In this document: piece after piece, positions 8,239-16,977 of the stretch
How positions within the stretch are numbered: the first letter of the stretch is position 1
Layout: each line of letters begins with the position of its first letter
Assembly: GCA_020430865.1 (NCBI GenBank)
Contig: JAGQIY010000610.1
Span: forward strand, 1 to 27,763
Length of the DNA: 27,763 nucleotides
Reading direction: 5' to 3'
From: Myxococcales bacterium
GTDB lineage: Bacteria > Myxococcota > Polyangia > Polyangiales > Polyangiaceae
The notes under the pieces: generated by a model
Told to the model about the DNA's origin: nothing
The model's input: the letters and a program-made list of their open reading frames with translations, nothing else
Databases searched by the model: none
Program-made: the position numbers and the translations under genes

Positions 8239-10290
8239 ATGCGTTCAAGCGCGGTACTTGCGGCATTTTTACTATCGGCGATGTTCTTTGGCTGCGGAAG
8301 CGCGCCAACCTCCGAACGCACCGACGACGAGCAGAGTGAACTCTGCTCGTCCGGGGGACTTGTTTCGGACGATTCCGACAACGTTGCTTCGCCGGGAACA
8401 ATCGTCACTTGGACGGGAACTGCAAGCTGTGCGTTTCCGAATCCGGAATTTGAGTTCTGGCAGCGTGATACGACTGGAACTTGGAGCATTGTCCAAGGAT
8501 GGAGCACGTCGGACAAGTACGTTTGGGATACGACTGGTGCCGTCGAAGGGGAGTATGCGTGGCAAGTTTGGGCGCGCGAGGCCGGTTCGGTCGCGCCCTA
8601 CGAGACCTACCGGAGCCAACGCTTCAATATCACCAGTGCATCCCTGTGCACCTCGGTTAGCGCCGCAGCCAACCCGCCCGGCACTGCGGCCATAGGTACG
8701 ACGGTGAGCATCACAGGCTCGGCATCGTGCGGCGCTTCAACTCCCGAGTACGCGGTCTACCAGTTGAAGCCGGGCGACACCACGTACACGCTGCTCAATG
8801 CCTACACGACAACCGCAACGTTTGACTGGGACACAACCGGCGAATCGGCGGGCACGCACTACATACAAGTATGGGCGCGAGCCGTCGGGTCGCCCAAGGC
8901 CTATGACACGTACACCACGCTGGCGTACGTACTCGGTTCATCCGCGGTGTGTACCTCTCCGACGCTTGGGTTCAATCCCTCGAGTCCCGCGGCCGTTGGA
9001 ACGATCGTGGGGCTCACTGGCGCAGCATCTGGTTGCGGCACGCCGACGTTCAAGTACTGGATTCACCCCCCTGGGGGTGCGTGGCAGGTGCTCCAGGACT
9101 GGACCACGTCGTCCTTCCTAAACTGGAACACCACGGGGCAAACGACTGGGTACTACGGGTTTCAGCTCTGGGTGCGCCAATCGGGGTCTACCGCCAACTA
9201 TGAGAGCTACGCAAACGCCTCATACCTCCTCACCTCGGCGACGAATGGTGTGACTCAGCGCATTGGTGCGGGCGCACAGCACACCTGCCAGATTGCCTCG
9301 GCCGGAACCGCGAGGTGCTGGGGCTACAACGCAAATGGGCAACTCGGCAATGGCAGCACGACTGCGAGTATCGTTTCCGTTCCAGTGACCGGAATATCAT
9401 CCGCGACTGCCTTGGCAACCGGCTACTATCACAATTGTGTCATTGATGGCGGTGCGGTGAAATGCTGGGGTGCCAACCTTCGCGGACAGATCGGAAACGG
9501 ATCGACAACCGATGCGCCCACGCCTGTCGCGGTCTCGGGACTCTCAAATGTGACGTCCATCGCTGCGGGTGCGGCGCACACCTGCGCCGCTCTCATCGAT
9601 GGTTCGGTGCGCTGCTGGGGCTACAATAGCCAAGGCCAACTCGGCGATGGAACTCTGGTCGACCGAACGACGCCCGTGGTTGTCCCTGGCATTTTGAACG
9701 CCGTTCGAGTCGCGGCGGGCTACTACCACAGCTGTGCGTTGCTCGCGGACGGGACTGCGAAGTGCTGGGGGCTGAATGACCACGGTCAACTCGGTGACGG
9801 TACGACCACAAACTCGCTCACACCTGTCACGGTGACAGGTCTTTCGGGCGTGCAGACGATTTCGGCTGCGAGTTCTCACACATGTGCGTCACTCACCGGC
9901 GGCACAGCCAACTGTTGGGGCGCCAACAACAACGGAGTCTTGGGCGATGGGACCACAACAGACTCGAGTAGTCCCGTTGCCGTGAGCGGCCTAACCCAAG
10001 CCACCGCGGTGATTACCGGGCCCTACCACTCCTGCGCGGCAATTGGAGACGGATCTGCGCGCTGCTGGGGCTGGAACGTGTACGGCGAACTAGGTGACGG
10101 CACGAAGACAGACTCGCTGACTCCAGTAGTCGTCACGGGTCTGTCCACGGTCGATTCGATTGCCGTTGGCTGGCACCATTCATGCTCCGCACTTCAGGAT
10201 GGTACGGCGCAATGCTGGGGCTACAACGGCGTAGGACAGCTTGGAGATGGGACCCAGACCCAGAGTTCGACGCCGGTCCTCGTACAATGA
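8239..10290 (+). CDS. Lipoprotein with three ~97-residue repeats and a seven-bladed RCC1-like propeller
   Basis: A 683-residue predicted surface lipoprotein. MRSSAVLAAFLLSAMFFGC is a signal peptide with Cys19 as the likely lipidation site. Residues 36-135, 137-236 and 238-334 are three copies of a module that starts with a Cys, has ASC or ASGC near position 30, an aromatic core (Y/F-x-x-W...W), then WDTTG, QVWAR, GS-x3-YE-x-Y. I do not recognise this module as a named family. Residues ~338-683 contain seven copies of the RCC1 (regulator of chromosome condensation 1)-like repeat, each with H-x-C-A, CWG-x-N and G-x-LGDG, enough for one closed propeller. Such domains outside eukaryotes usually mediate binding, not catalysis. 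A paralogue with four of the same modules but no propeller lies at 25228-26526. Function is unknown; glycan binding is a guess from context. Confidence 0.88.
   Translation: MRSSAVLAAFLLSAMFFGCGSAPTSERTDDEQSELCSSGGLVSDDSDNVASPGTIVTWTGTASCAFPNPEFEFWQRDTTGTWSIVQGWSTSDKYVWDTTGAVEGEYAWQVWAREAGSVAPYETYRSQRFNITSASLCTSVSAAANPPGTAAIGTTVSITGSASCGASTPEYAVYQLKPGDTTYTLLNAYTTTATFDWDTTGESAGTHYIQVWARAVGSPKAYDTYTTLAYVLGSSAVCTSPTLGFNPSSPAAVGTIVGLTGAASGCGTPTFKYWIHPPGGAWQVLQDWTTSSFLNWNTTGQTTGYYGFQLWVRQSGSTANYESYANASYLLTSATNGVTQRIGAGAQHTCQIASAGTARCWGYNANGQLGNGSTTASIVSVPVTGISSATALATGYYHNCVIDGGAVKCWGANLRGQIGNGSTTDAPTPVAVSGLSNVTSIAAGAAHTCAALIDGSVRCWGYNSQGQLGDGTLVDRTTPVVVPGILNAVRVAAGYYHSCALLADGTAKCWGLNDHGQLGDGTTTNSLTPVTVTGLSGVQTISAASSHTCASLTGGTANCWGANNNGVLGDGTTTDSSSPVAVSGLTQATAVITGPYHSCAAIGDGSARCWGWNVYGELGDGTKTDSLTPVVVTGLSTVDSIAVGWHHSCSALQDGTAQCWGYNGVGQLGDGTQTQSSTPVLVQ
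8344..9240 (+). repeat. Three tandem ~97-residue modules (protein-level repeat)
   Basis: Three degenerate copies encode the Cys-start, ASC, WDTTG, QVWAR, YE-x-Y module. The first copy contains GGLV-x-DD-x-D, the same variant found in the first copy of the paralogue near 26400, indicating that the two genes descend from one ancestor with a shared N-terminal module. Confidence 0.85.
9250..10287 (+). repeat. Seven tandem RCC1-like repeats (~49 residues each)
   Basis: CWG followed by Y, A, Y, L, A, W or Y and then N occurs seven times at regular spacing, each followed by a G-x-LGDG or near variant (for example QLGNGSTT, QIGNGSTT, ELGDGTKT). Seven copies match the blade number of the RCC1 beta-propeller. 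Confidence 0.9.
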
Positions 10291-10297
10291 GGCGCGC

Positions 10298-11254
10298 CTA
10301 AGCAGTGGTCGCCACATAGGTTGCGATTCCGTATCGACGCGTCAGCTTCTGGACTCTGGAAACGATTGGCGCGGCCAGGCGGTCAATCGCAGTCAGAGGA
10401 TTGGCGAGCGCCCAATATGCGCTGGCGCCAAGTGTTGTTGACATCCCGTGGCTCTGGAGGAATTGCGTGCGATTCATCGGCACGTCCTGGAAAGTGTACG
10501 GCTTGCCAAGGACCCCGTGTAGACGAAAGCGAAGCCAGTTTATCGGTAGCATCGGATAGATTCGATCGCTGTACTCGACACGCAGCATGCGTAGGCCAGC
10601 CAATTCCAGGTAGCGTCGGACTGTTTCTTTGGTGAAGAAATAGAGGTGCCGTGGGACGTCTTCGCAGAAGAGGTGCCGCGACGCGACGCTTTCGAAGTTG
10701 GTGACTAGGAACGCGAAGCGACCTCCCGGTTTCAGCAGCCTGCCTGCTTTCTGAAAGTAGCCCATTGGGTCGTGCACATGCTCGAGAACCGCCCATGCAG
10801 TGATCGCGTCGAATACGGGTTCTCCAATCGGAATCGATGGGAATGCCGTTGTGTACACTGGAAAGTCGGCTATGGGACGGGAGGTCTCGGAAACTTCCAC
10901 ACCCTCAACATCCCATCCCCGGCTCATCATGTAGCGGGGGAAGTCTCCGTTCGCACAGCCGATGTCCAACAGCCGTGGTGTTGTGGTGGTCAGCTCAACA
11001 TCGCGGAGAAAGCTCGATTCCACCCGATATCGGCGCTCCTGGGATCGGCGGTCGCGTTCGAAGAAGTCGTAGAACTCGGCAGGATAGAATCGCGACATCT
11101 CAGCGAACGTCGGGCGTGGATTCACGAATCCAAGGCCGCAGCCCGTGCACTCAACAACATCGAACACCTCGTCCGGGAAGTACCGCGCGTCCGGCATCCG
11201 GTACGCGAGTCGGTTGTCTGCCGAACCACACAAGTTGCAGCGAACGGTTTCCAT
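10298..11254 (-). CDS. Zinc-ribbon class I SAM methyltransferase
   Basis: A 318-residue protein. I place the start at the ATG at 11254 because the family begins with the Cys pair C-x2-C (Cys6, Cys9) and a second pair at Cys36/Cys39 follows; the 22 extra residues available upstream look non-native. Motif I is RLLDIGCANGDFPRYM (94-109) and a later strand reads DAITAWAVLEHVHDP, then KPGGRFAFLVTNF. This arrangement, a four-Cys N-terminal knuckle followed by a methyltransferase domain, is common in polysaccharide and antibiotic sugar clusters, where it methylates sugars or nucleotide sugars. The substrate is unknown. It converges on the RCC1 lipoprotein gene with a seven-base gap and diverges from the next glycosyltransferase. 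Confidence 0.88.
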   Translation of the reverse strand: METVRCNLCGSADNRLAYRMPDARYFPDEVFDVVECTGCGLGFVNPRPTFAEMSRFYPAEFYDFFERDRRSQERRYRVESSFLRDVELTTTTPRLLDIGCANGDFPRYMMSRGWDVEGVEVSETSRPIADFPVYTTAFPSIPIGEPVFDAITAWAVLEHVHDPMGYFQKAGRLLKPGGRFAFLVTNFESVASRHLFCEDVPRHLYFFTKETVRRYLELAGLRMLRVEYSDRIYPMLPINWLRFRLHGVLGKPYTFQDVPMNRTQFLQSHGMSTTLGASAYWALANPLTAIDRLAAPIVSRVQKLTRRYGIATYVATTA

Positions 11255-11508
11255 GCGGCATGGAGACCTAGCGGGTCGACCTGGGTACGTCAAATGGCAA
11301 CTCGCACCGCAGGCGCTCACCGGTGCCGCGAAGCATCAGCAGGACCCATGAGTCTGACGAGACCTCTTCGGGCTCGGAACCTCGGTCACCAAGACGTCCC
11401 TGTCGCATTTTGGGTTGCTGCTCGGTCTGGCGGCGCCACATGGCAAGGGCTCGCCACCGCAGACCGACAAGTGATGAGTACTCTGCGAGCTCCGCTTGGT
11501 CCGGAGAA
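11255..11508. other. 254-base divergent intergenic region, no gene seen
   Basis: This stretch separates the zinc-ribbon methyltransferase (-) from the GT4 gene (+). The open frame that continues upstream of the GT4 gene gives Arg/Ser-rich residues unlike the family, so I treat it as non-coding. Promoters for both genes are expected here. I see only short palindromes, such as TGGCG-G-CGCCA at 11428-11438, and no convincing promoter boxes. Confidence 0.4.
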
Positions 11509-12684
11509 ATGGTCCGCAACGTGACGCCATTGACGGATAGGAAGAGGACCGGCACGCGGGTGTTGTTCGTGACTACTGGACTGGCCACCGGTGGAGCGGA
11601 GGCAATGCTCGTCAAGCTGCTGCCAAGCCTCCGCCAGCAGCGGATACAGGTCCGTGTGGCATCGTTGCTCGGTCACGGGACGCTGGGAGAGAAGCTCGAG
11701 CAGTTTGGAATTCGGGTTGTGGACCTAGGCATGCGTGACCTGCGGACGGCGCCGAAAGGGCTGGCCACATTCGCCCGCTCGGTTGCTGAGTTTCGCCCGA
11801 CCATTGTTCAGGGTTGGATGTACCATGGCAATCTCGTTGCGTCGGGCGCGATAGCGTGGCCAGGTCTTGGAGACCGTGTGGTGTTTGGAGTCCGACATTC
11901 GCTGCACGATCTTTCCCATGAGAGCCGAAGCACGCGATGGGCTATTCGTGCAAACAAGATCGTTTCTCCGATGGCGGCACGAGTTGTGTACAACTCGGAG
12001 ACTGCTCGCCGCCAACACGAACGACTCGGATTCTCGCATCGACGCTCTATAGTGGTCCCAAACGGGTTCGACGTGGCAACGTTCCGTCCGGATCCGGCAG
12101 CCCGAGCGGAGGTGAGGCATGAACTCCAATTGAAGGTCTCACAATGCCTTGTTGGCCTAGTGTCCCGCCTGCACCCCACGAAAGGACACGTCGTCCTGGC
12201 GCGGGCTGCGCGCGAAGTCTTGGACGCAAGGCCCGACGCTCAGTTTCTGCTAGTCGGACGGGGAGTTTCCGGGGAGGGAACAGAGCTTGCCAAAGTGATT
12301 CGGGACCTAGCGTTGTCTGGCAGCATCATTCGGCTTGACGAAAGGCAGGACATCCCGAGACTCACTGCGGCGCTGGATATCGCAGTCTCTGCCTCATGGG
12401 GAGAGGGATTCAGCAATGCGGTGGGCGAGGCAATGTGCTGTGGCGTGCCGTGCGTCGTGACGGACGTCGGCGACTCCCGGGCGATTGTGGGAAAGGCCGG
12501 TCGGGTTGTCGCTCCGGGCGACCACCATGCGCTCGCCAGATCCATTCTCGAACTGATCGGATTGCCAGCGGAACGACGACGCGAAATTGGCGAGGCTGCG
12601 CGCCAGCGCATTTTGGACAACTACTCCTTGCCGCGCGTAGTTGAGCAGTATCGCGACCTGTACACTACTATTTCAGGGTGCTAG
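11509..12684 (+). CDS. GT4-family glycosyltransferase
   Basis: A 391-residue cytosolic GT-B enzyme. The start is uncertain: the ATG at 11509 has GGAG only two bases upstream, and a GTG at 11521 is an alternative; both precede the first strand RVLFVTTG. Motifs are TTGLATGGAEAML (GGAE, acceptor side), VSRLHPTKGHVVLARA, and SWGEGFSNAVGEAMCCGVP, with both glutamates of E-x7-E present. It is the third glycosyltransferase that could extend the repeat unit. Its TAG stop interlocks with the TAG stop of the convergent amidotransferase gene in the shared CTAG at 12681-12684. Confidence 0.91.
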   Translation: MVRNVTPLTDRKRTGTRVLFVTTGLATGGAEAMLVKLLPSLRQQRIQVRVASLLGHGTLGEKLEQFGIRVVDLGMRDLRTAPKGLATFARSVAEFRPTIVQGWMYHGNLVASGAIAWPGLGDRVVFGVRHSLHDLSHESRSTRWAIRANKIVSPMAARVVYNSETARRQHERLGFSHRRSIVVPNGFDVATFRPDPAARAEVRHELQLKVSQCLVGLVSRLHPTKGHVVLARAAREVLDARPDAQFLLVGRGVSGEGTELAKVIRDLALSGSIIRLDERQDIPRLTAALDIAVSASWGEGFSNAVGEAMCCGVPCVVTDVGDSRAIVGKAGRVVAPGDHHALARSILELIGLPAERRREIGEAARQRILDNYSLPRVVEQYRDLYTTISGC

Positions 12685-14558
12685 CCGACACTGTCCGCGA
12701 AAGCCAATACGCTCTGCTTAGCGCGGCGCGAGTCGCGCCAAAGTCCGAGCACCAACAGAGTCCACAGTCTCGCGCTGTGATTCCGCTTGCGGGCCATGTG
12801 CTCTTGAATCATGTCGTCAACGAACTTGGTATTGCCGAGCTGGAACGCATCGAGCATCTGAGGCGTGACGGTGTCACGAAGTAGCTCGTTCAGCGGACCG
12901 CGCAACCATTCGGCCATGGGGACACCAAATCCGGCTTTTGGGCGATCGAGTAGCGCTTTGGGGATTCTCCTGTAGGCCAGCTCTTTTAGTAGGCGTTTTC
13001 CTCGGACAAGGTGCGGAGGCAAACGCAAACTGAACTCCACGAGCTCGTGATCGAGAAACGGGGCGCGCGTCTCCAGAGACACGGCCATTGCGGCCCGGTC
13101 GACCTTCACAAGTATTGTGTTTGGCAGATAGGTCACGAAGTCCCCCAGCATGGCGCGGCGGCGAATCGTGGGTAGCCGTGGCGCTTGCCAGGCTAGGTCC
13201 CACTGAGGGAGCGGAGGGCACCGGAGGGCAAGCGAGAGTACCTCCTCATCATCGAAAGGTCCTGCAAAGAGGCGCGCCACGTCGGCCACTGACTTCCCGA
13301 GAACGCGAGCGGCGCGACCGTATCGACCGGGAAGGCGAGTGGCGAGGCGGGAGAGCGTGCCTCCGCCGTATCGCGTGAGGCCTGCGAGTGGACGCACGCG
13401 GTCGAGCCAGTCGTATCGTCTGTAGCCTCCGAACAGTTCGTCGCCAGCGTCCCCTGATAGCGCCACTGTAACCTGGCGACGGGCTGCGCGGGACACGAGG
13501 TACGTTGGCAGCGCAGAGGAGTCAGCAAATGGCTCGCCGTAAAACTCCGGAATACGTGGTACCAACCGAAGTGCATCCGCGGAAGATAGCTGGTCTACCG
13601 TGTGCGCAGTCCCAAGGTGGTCCGCAACCCGCGCTGCAAAGGGGGACTCGTCGTATGCGGCTTCGGCGAAACCGATGGTGAATGTTCGGATTTTGGATGC
13701 ACCAAGTCGCACCATTGAGCTCACAATGACGCTTGAGTCAATGCCGCCAGAGAGGAATGCACCGAGCGGAACGTCAGCAACCATCTGGCGTGCAACCGCG
13801 CGGTCGACGAGGACTTCGAGTTCGTTCAGTGCGTCCTGGTCGGAAATGGGTCGCGTGGAACGATTGGCGATCTCAACAGGATCCCAGTATCTTTCGATCC
13901 GGGTTCTCCCAGTAGCACTCACGTGCATCCAATGGGCCGGCGGGAGTTTCCTGATCCCAAGCGAAATGGAATGGGGTGCAGGAACGCTTTGGTAACGAAG
14001 GTAGAGGGCGAGTGCGTCTGGATCGATGCTGGAATCGATCTCGGGGATGCCCGCGAGCGATGTGTACTCCGAGGCAAAGGCGAATAGTGTTGGGTTGGCG
14101 GAATAGTACAGAGGTTTCTCTCCGGCACGGTCGCGCGCCAAGAAAAGCTCACGGTGTCCGACGTCCCAGACGGCAAAGGCAAACATTCCGATGAGTCGGT
14201 GCACGACATCCCGGCCCCACACGCGGTAGCCCTCCAGAACGACTTCCGTGTCGGAGTGAGACGCGAACTGCGATCCCGACGAGCTGAGTTGCTCGCGAAG
14301 CTCTCGGAAATTGTAGATCTCACCGTTGAACACGATTACGAATTGTCCGTCGCGGGCGACCATGGGTTGATGACCGAGGGGCGACGTGTCAATGATCGAA
14401 AGCCGTCGATGCCCCAGGACTATTCCATCCTGTTGGCTCGACCAAACCCCGCGGTCGTCAGGGCCCCGGTGTGCTAGCCGGCGCATCATTGCCACGACGG
14501 TTGGCTCGAGTGGCTCGAGGGGCCCGTGCTGACTTAGTATTCCGGCAATGCCACACAT
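12681..14558 (-). CDS. asnB: Asparagine synthase-type glutamine amidotransferase (AsnB family)
   Basis: A 625-residue cytosolic enzyme. The start is fixed at the ATG at 14558 because the catalytic Cys must follow the initiator Met (MCGIAGIL). The N-terminal glutaminase domain has HRGPDD (30-35), FNGEIYNF (78-85) and SDTEVVLEGY (102-111); the C-terminal synthetase domain has the ATP-pyrophosphatase loop SGGIDSS (270-276), ALSGDAGDELFGGY and SLETRAPFLDHELVEF. The family transfers ammonia from glutamine to an activated carboxylate. In polysaccharide loci such proteins (for example WbpS) are thought to amidate uronic acids, and a WbpA-like dehydrogenase that makes uronic acids is at the left end, so sugar amidation is an inferred alternative to free asparagine synthesis. 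It is the only gene on its strand here, lying between two + strand genes. Confidence 0.92.
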   Translation of the reverse strand: MCGIAGILSQHGPLEPLEPTVVAMMRRLAHRGPDDRGVWSSQQDGIVLGHRRLSIIDTSPLGHQPMVARDGQFVIVFNGEIYNFRELREQLSSSGSQFASHSDTEVVLEGYRVWGRDVVHRLIGMFAFAVWDVGHRELFLARDRAGEKPLYYSANPTLFAFASEYTSLAGIPEIDSSIDPDALALYLRYQSVPAPHSISLGIRKLPPAHWMHVSATGRTRIERYWDPVEIANRSTRPISDQDALNELEVLVDRAVARQMVADVPLGAFLSGGIDSSVIVSSMVRLGASKIRTFTIGFAEAAYDESPFAARVADHLGTAHTVDQLSSADALRLVPRIPEFYGEPFADSSALPTYLVSRAARRQVTVALSGDAGDELFGGYRRYDWLDRVRPLAGLTRYGGGTLSRLATRLPGRYGRAARVLGKSVADVARLFAGPFDDEEVLSLALRCPPLPQWDLAWQAPRLPTIRRRAMLGDFVTYLPNTILVKVDRAAMAVSLETRAPFLDHELVEFSLRLPPHLVRGKRLLKELAYRRIPKALLDRPKAGFGVPMAEWLRGPLNELLRDTVTPQMLDAFQLGNTKFVDDMIQEHMARKRNHSARLWTLLVLGLWRDSRRAKQSVLAFADSVG

Positions 14559-14648
14559 CTGCTGAGAGGTTAGCCGAGACGGTGTCGATCGTGCAGCCGA
14601 TTCGGGAGTGAGCCAAACATCCGCCGGTGCGGAAAGATCCGGATAGTC

Positions 14649-16007
14649 GTGACTTCGAGGAGTGCCCAATCTGCGCCGAACCTGGCGATGGCGGTGTTGC
14701 GCGCCGCAATGCGTGTAAGTGCACTGTCATTCGTCGCGCTGGCTCTGCTCGGTGTGCGAGAAGTCCTGGCGGCGCGCGAGTTCGGGACCAGCGATGGAAT
14801 GGACGCTGCAGTGCTCGCGTATGCGGTTACAACGTTCTGCATAACGGTGATGGGAGCATCTGTCAGTAGCGCGTTCCTGCCGAGGTTCGTGCGGTTGCGC
14901 GAAAGCGGTGGACCGCGCGTGGCGCAACAGTTGCTGGACAGTGTGGCTGTGTCGGCGCTCACGCTCCTGGGGTTGATCGCGGTGGCGGTTCTGGCTGCAC
15001 GCGGCTGGATTCTCCCCCTACTGGCTGGTGGATTTCCGCCCGGCAAGTTGACGTTCACTGGATTGCTCTTGGGGGTGCTGGCGCTTGGCATCGTTCTTTC
15101 TGGAGTGACAAACGTATGGAAGGCAGTCCTGAATTCAGAGGGGCGATTTGCGGTTGCCGCGATTTCTCCGGCCTCCGTGCCGGTATTCGCGATCGTCGGT
15201 CTGATTCTCTTTGCGGAACGTATTGGCGTTCGTGCCCTCGTATGGGGTTCTCTGGTCGGGTACATCGTGGAAGCCGCACTTCTGGCGGTGGCCGTTAGAG
15301 CCTGCGGCTTCCGCGTTGTTCCGACCTCTTTTGTATGGTCTGAAGACCTCCGCGGGGTAGCAAGACAATACGTTCCGATGTTGGCCGGTGCGCTGGTTGG
15401 CAGCGCGGCGCCGCTGATTGATAGCGCCATGGCCACTGCCGTTGGCTCGGGCAGCGTCGCGGCTCTCGGATACGGAATCAAGCTCGTCCAGTTTCCTCTC
15501 GGTCTGGGAACCGTTGGCGTTAGCACGACGGCGTTCCCTACATACGCGAGTCTGGTCGCGCGCCGAGACTGGGAAACACTGCGAGGTCTGCGGCGGCTGC
15601 ACAGCGGGTACATACTGGCGTTCGGGATACCGGTTACCGTCGCGGTTGTCTGGAGCGCGCCGGTGCTCGTCCGCGTTGTGTTCCAACGAGGCGCATTCAC
15701 TGAAGCGGACACGCTCTTGATCGCTAGCGTGGTGCAGATGCTGGCTGTGAGGATTCCGGTCCACGTGCTCGCGGCGCTCAACGTGCGCTTGCTGTCGGCA
15801 CTTTCCGCCAATCAGACAATGTTTTGGGCCGCCTCTGTCAGTACTATCAGCAACGTAGTCCTGAACGTCTTGCTCGTGAGGTGGATGGGTTTGGCAGGGA
15901 TCGCGCTCTCCACGAGCTTGTCGACAGCGCTTACATACGGGCTCCTCGAGTGGGCCCTGCGCCGCAAGCTTGCGGAAACGATCCGCGTGTCGGCGACGAG
16001 CGACTAG
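14649..16007 (+). CDS. MurJ/MOP-family lipid-linked oligosaccharide flippase (Wzx role)
   Basis: A 452-residue inner-membrane protein with about 12-14 hydrophobic helices. Features resembling the MurJ branch of the MOP exporters are AREFGTSDGMDAAVLAYAV near the N-terminus, VMGASVSSAFLPRFVRL, LDSVAVSALTLLGLIAV, GYGIKLVQFPLGLGTVGVSTTAFP and VFQRGAFTEADT. MurJ flips lipid II, but homologues inside glycan loci usually serve as the repeat-unit flippase; with no other Wzx candidate in the window this is its likely job. The GTG at 14649 is the earliest plausible start, and an ATG 13 codons later is possible. It diverges from the amidotransferase gene with a 90-base gap and ends in a CTAG shared with the convergent oxidoreductase gene. 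Confidence 0.88.
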   Translation: MTSRSAQSAPNLAMAVLRAAMRVSALSFVALALLGVREVLAAREFGTSDGMDAAVLAYAVTTFCITVMGASVSSAFLPRFVRLRESGGPRVAQQLLDSVAVSALTLLGLIAVAVLAARGWILPLLAGGFPPGKLTFTGLLLGVLALGIVLSGVTNVWKAVLNSEGRFAVAAISPASVPVFAIVGLILFAERIGVRALVWGSLVGYIVEAALLAVAVRACGFRVVPTSFVWSEDLRGVARQYVPMLAGALVGSAAPLIDSAMATAVGSGSVAALGYGIKLVQFPLGLGTVGVSTTAFPTYASLVARRDWETLRGLRRLHSGYILAFGIPVTVAVVWSAPVLVRVVFQRGAFTEADTLLIASVVQMLAVRIPVHVLAALNVRLLSALSANQTMFWAASVSTISNVVLNVLLVRWMGLAGIALSTSLSTALTYGLLEWALRRKLAETIRVSATSD

Positions 16008-16939
16008 ACTCCGTCCGCCTGCGGCTGATGAGCGCCAGTCGCGCGCGCCAGGCAAGTCGACGCGGAGGACAGCGCCCGGACGACGGCCACTCCTTCCGCA
16101 GCGTCGGTGGGCGTGGGCGTACCATCGAGGACCGCCCCCACAAAGCACTTGATCTCCGCCAAGAGTGGCTCGTTCATCGCGAATGGGATGTGGCGAGAGG
16201 AACCATTCTCGCACAGGGTGAGTGTTGATCGTGAAGTACTCTCGTCTAGGCAGACTAGGCCGCGCTCAGTCACTAGCGTTAGCCGTCGGCACCGCGGTGC
16301 GGATTCGAGTCGCAGTTCTACGCAAATTGCCGCGCCGTTCGCGAAGTCTAGCTGCACGGACACCGAATCGGGGGTCTGCACTGCGTGAACGGCGTTCCAG
16401 TCTCGACCAAACAAGGAAATTCCAACGCTGATATCGTGAGGTGCCAACGTCCACAGTGCGTCGAACGGCGACGCCATCGCTTGTCCTCCTGACCGCACCG
16501 CGTTGAGCAACAAGGGCTTGCCGAGGGCCCCGCTTGTAGCGTGAGCCTTCAAGGCAAGCACACCAGCGTGGTAGTGCATGATGTGCCCGATCATTAGGCA
16601 TCGAGCTCTCTCTGCGGCGAGTGCCTGCAGAGAGAGCGCGTCCTGCAGGCTGAGTGCCATCGGTTTCTCAAGAAACACATGCTTCCCAGCACGTAGGGCT
16701 GCGCTCGCAAGCTCCGCATGCGTGGTGGCGGGCGTAGCGATGGCGATCGCGTCGATGTGTGGATCCTCCACAAGTTGGTGGAATGTCTGAGTCGCCGTGC
16801 AGAGTCGCTGAGCGATGACCTTGTTGGTGTCGAACGTGGCAATCAACTCGCATCTGGCGGAGCGCCGAAAGGCGTCCAGCAAACACATCCCCCAGCGCCC
16901 CATGCCAACTAGTCCGACATGCAATAGATCCCGCGTCAC
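16004..16939 (-). CDS. Gfo/Idh/MocA-family sugar oxidoreductase
   Basis: A 311-residue cytosolic NAD(P)-dependent enzyme starting with GTG at 16939. The Rossmann motif is GLVGMGRWG (9-17), IDAIAIATPATTHAE (62-76) follows, and the family-defining EKP is at residues 91-93. TLAPHDISVGISLFG matches the conserved C-terminal-domain strand with a His-Asp pair. Relatives such as WlbA/WbpB oxidise C3 of UDP-GlcNAc-uronic acid as a step to 2,3-diamino uronic acids, and a WbpA-like enzyme is present, but the assignment is only suggested. It is the last gene of the pgl-type operon, 38 bases after pglF, and its stop interlocks with the flippase stop. Confidence 0.88.
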   Translation of the reverse strand: MTRDLLHVGLVGMGRWGMCLLDAFRRSARCELIATFDTNKVIAQRLCTATQTFHQLVEDPHIDAIAIATPATTHAELASAALRAGKHVFLEKPMALSLQDALSLQALAAERARCLMIGHIMHYHAGVLALKAHATSGALGKPLLLNAVRSGGQAMASPFDALWTLAPHDISVGISLFGRDWNAVHAVQTPDSVSVQLDFANGAAICVELRLESAPRCRRLTLVTERGLVCLDESTSRSTLTLCENGSSRHIPFAMNEPLLAEIKCFVGAVLDGTPTPTDAAEGVAVVRALSSASTCLARATGAHQPQADGV

Positions 16940-16977
16940 GGTGTGCTTCCACTCATTCGCAGAATGCGCGATCGGCG

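Noticed and set aside
10291..10298. GGCGCGCC palindrome between convergent genes
   Set aside because: An eight-base GC palindrome is expected by chance in DNA of this composition and is too short for a terminator.
14570..15811. A 413-codon minus-strand open frame under the flippase gene
   Set aside because: Ser/Thr/Arg/Ala-rich with no hydrophobic segments or motifs; the + strand encodes a clear MurJ-like protein.
15135..16214. A 359-codon minus-strand open frame across the flippase and oxidoreductase ends
   Set aside because: Arg/His/Gln-rich and antisense to two well-supported genes.
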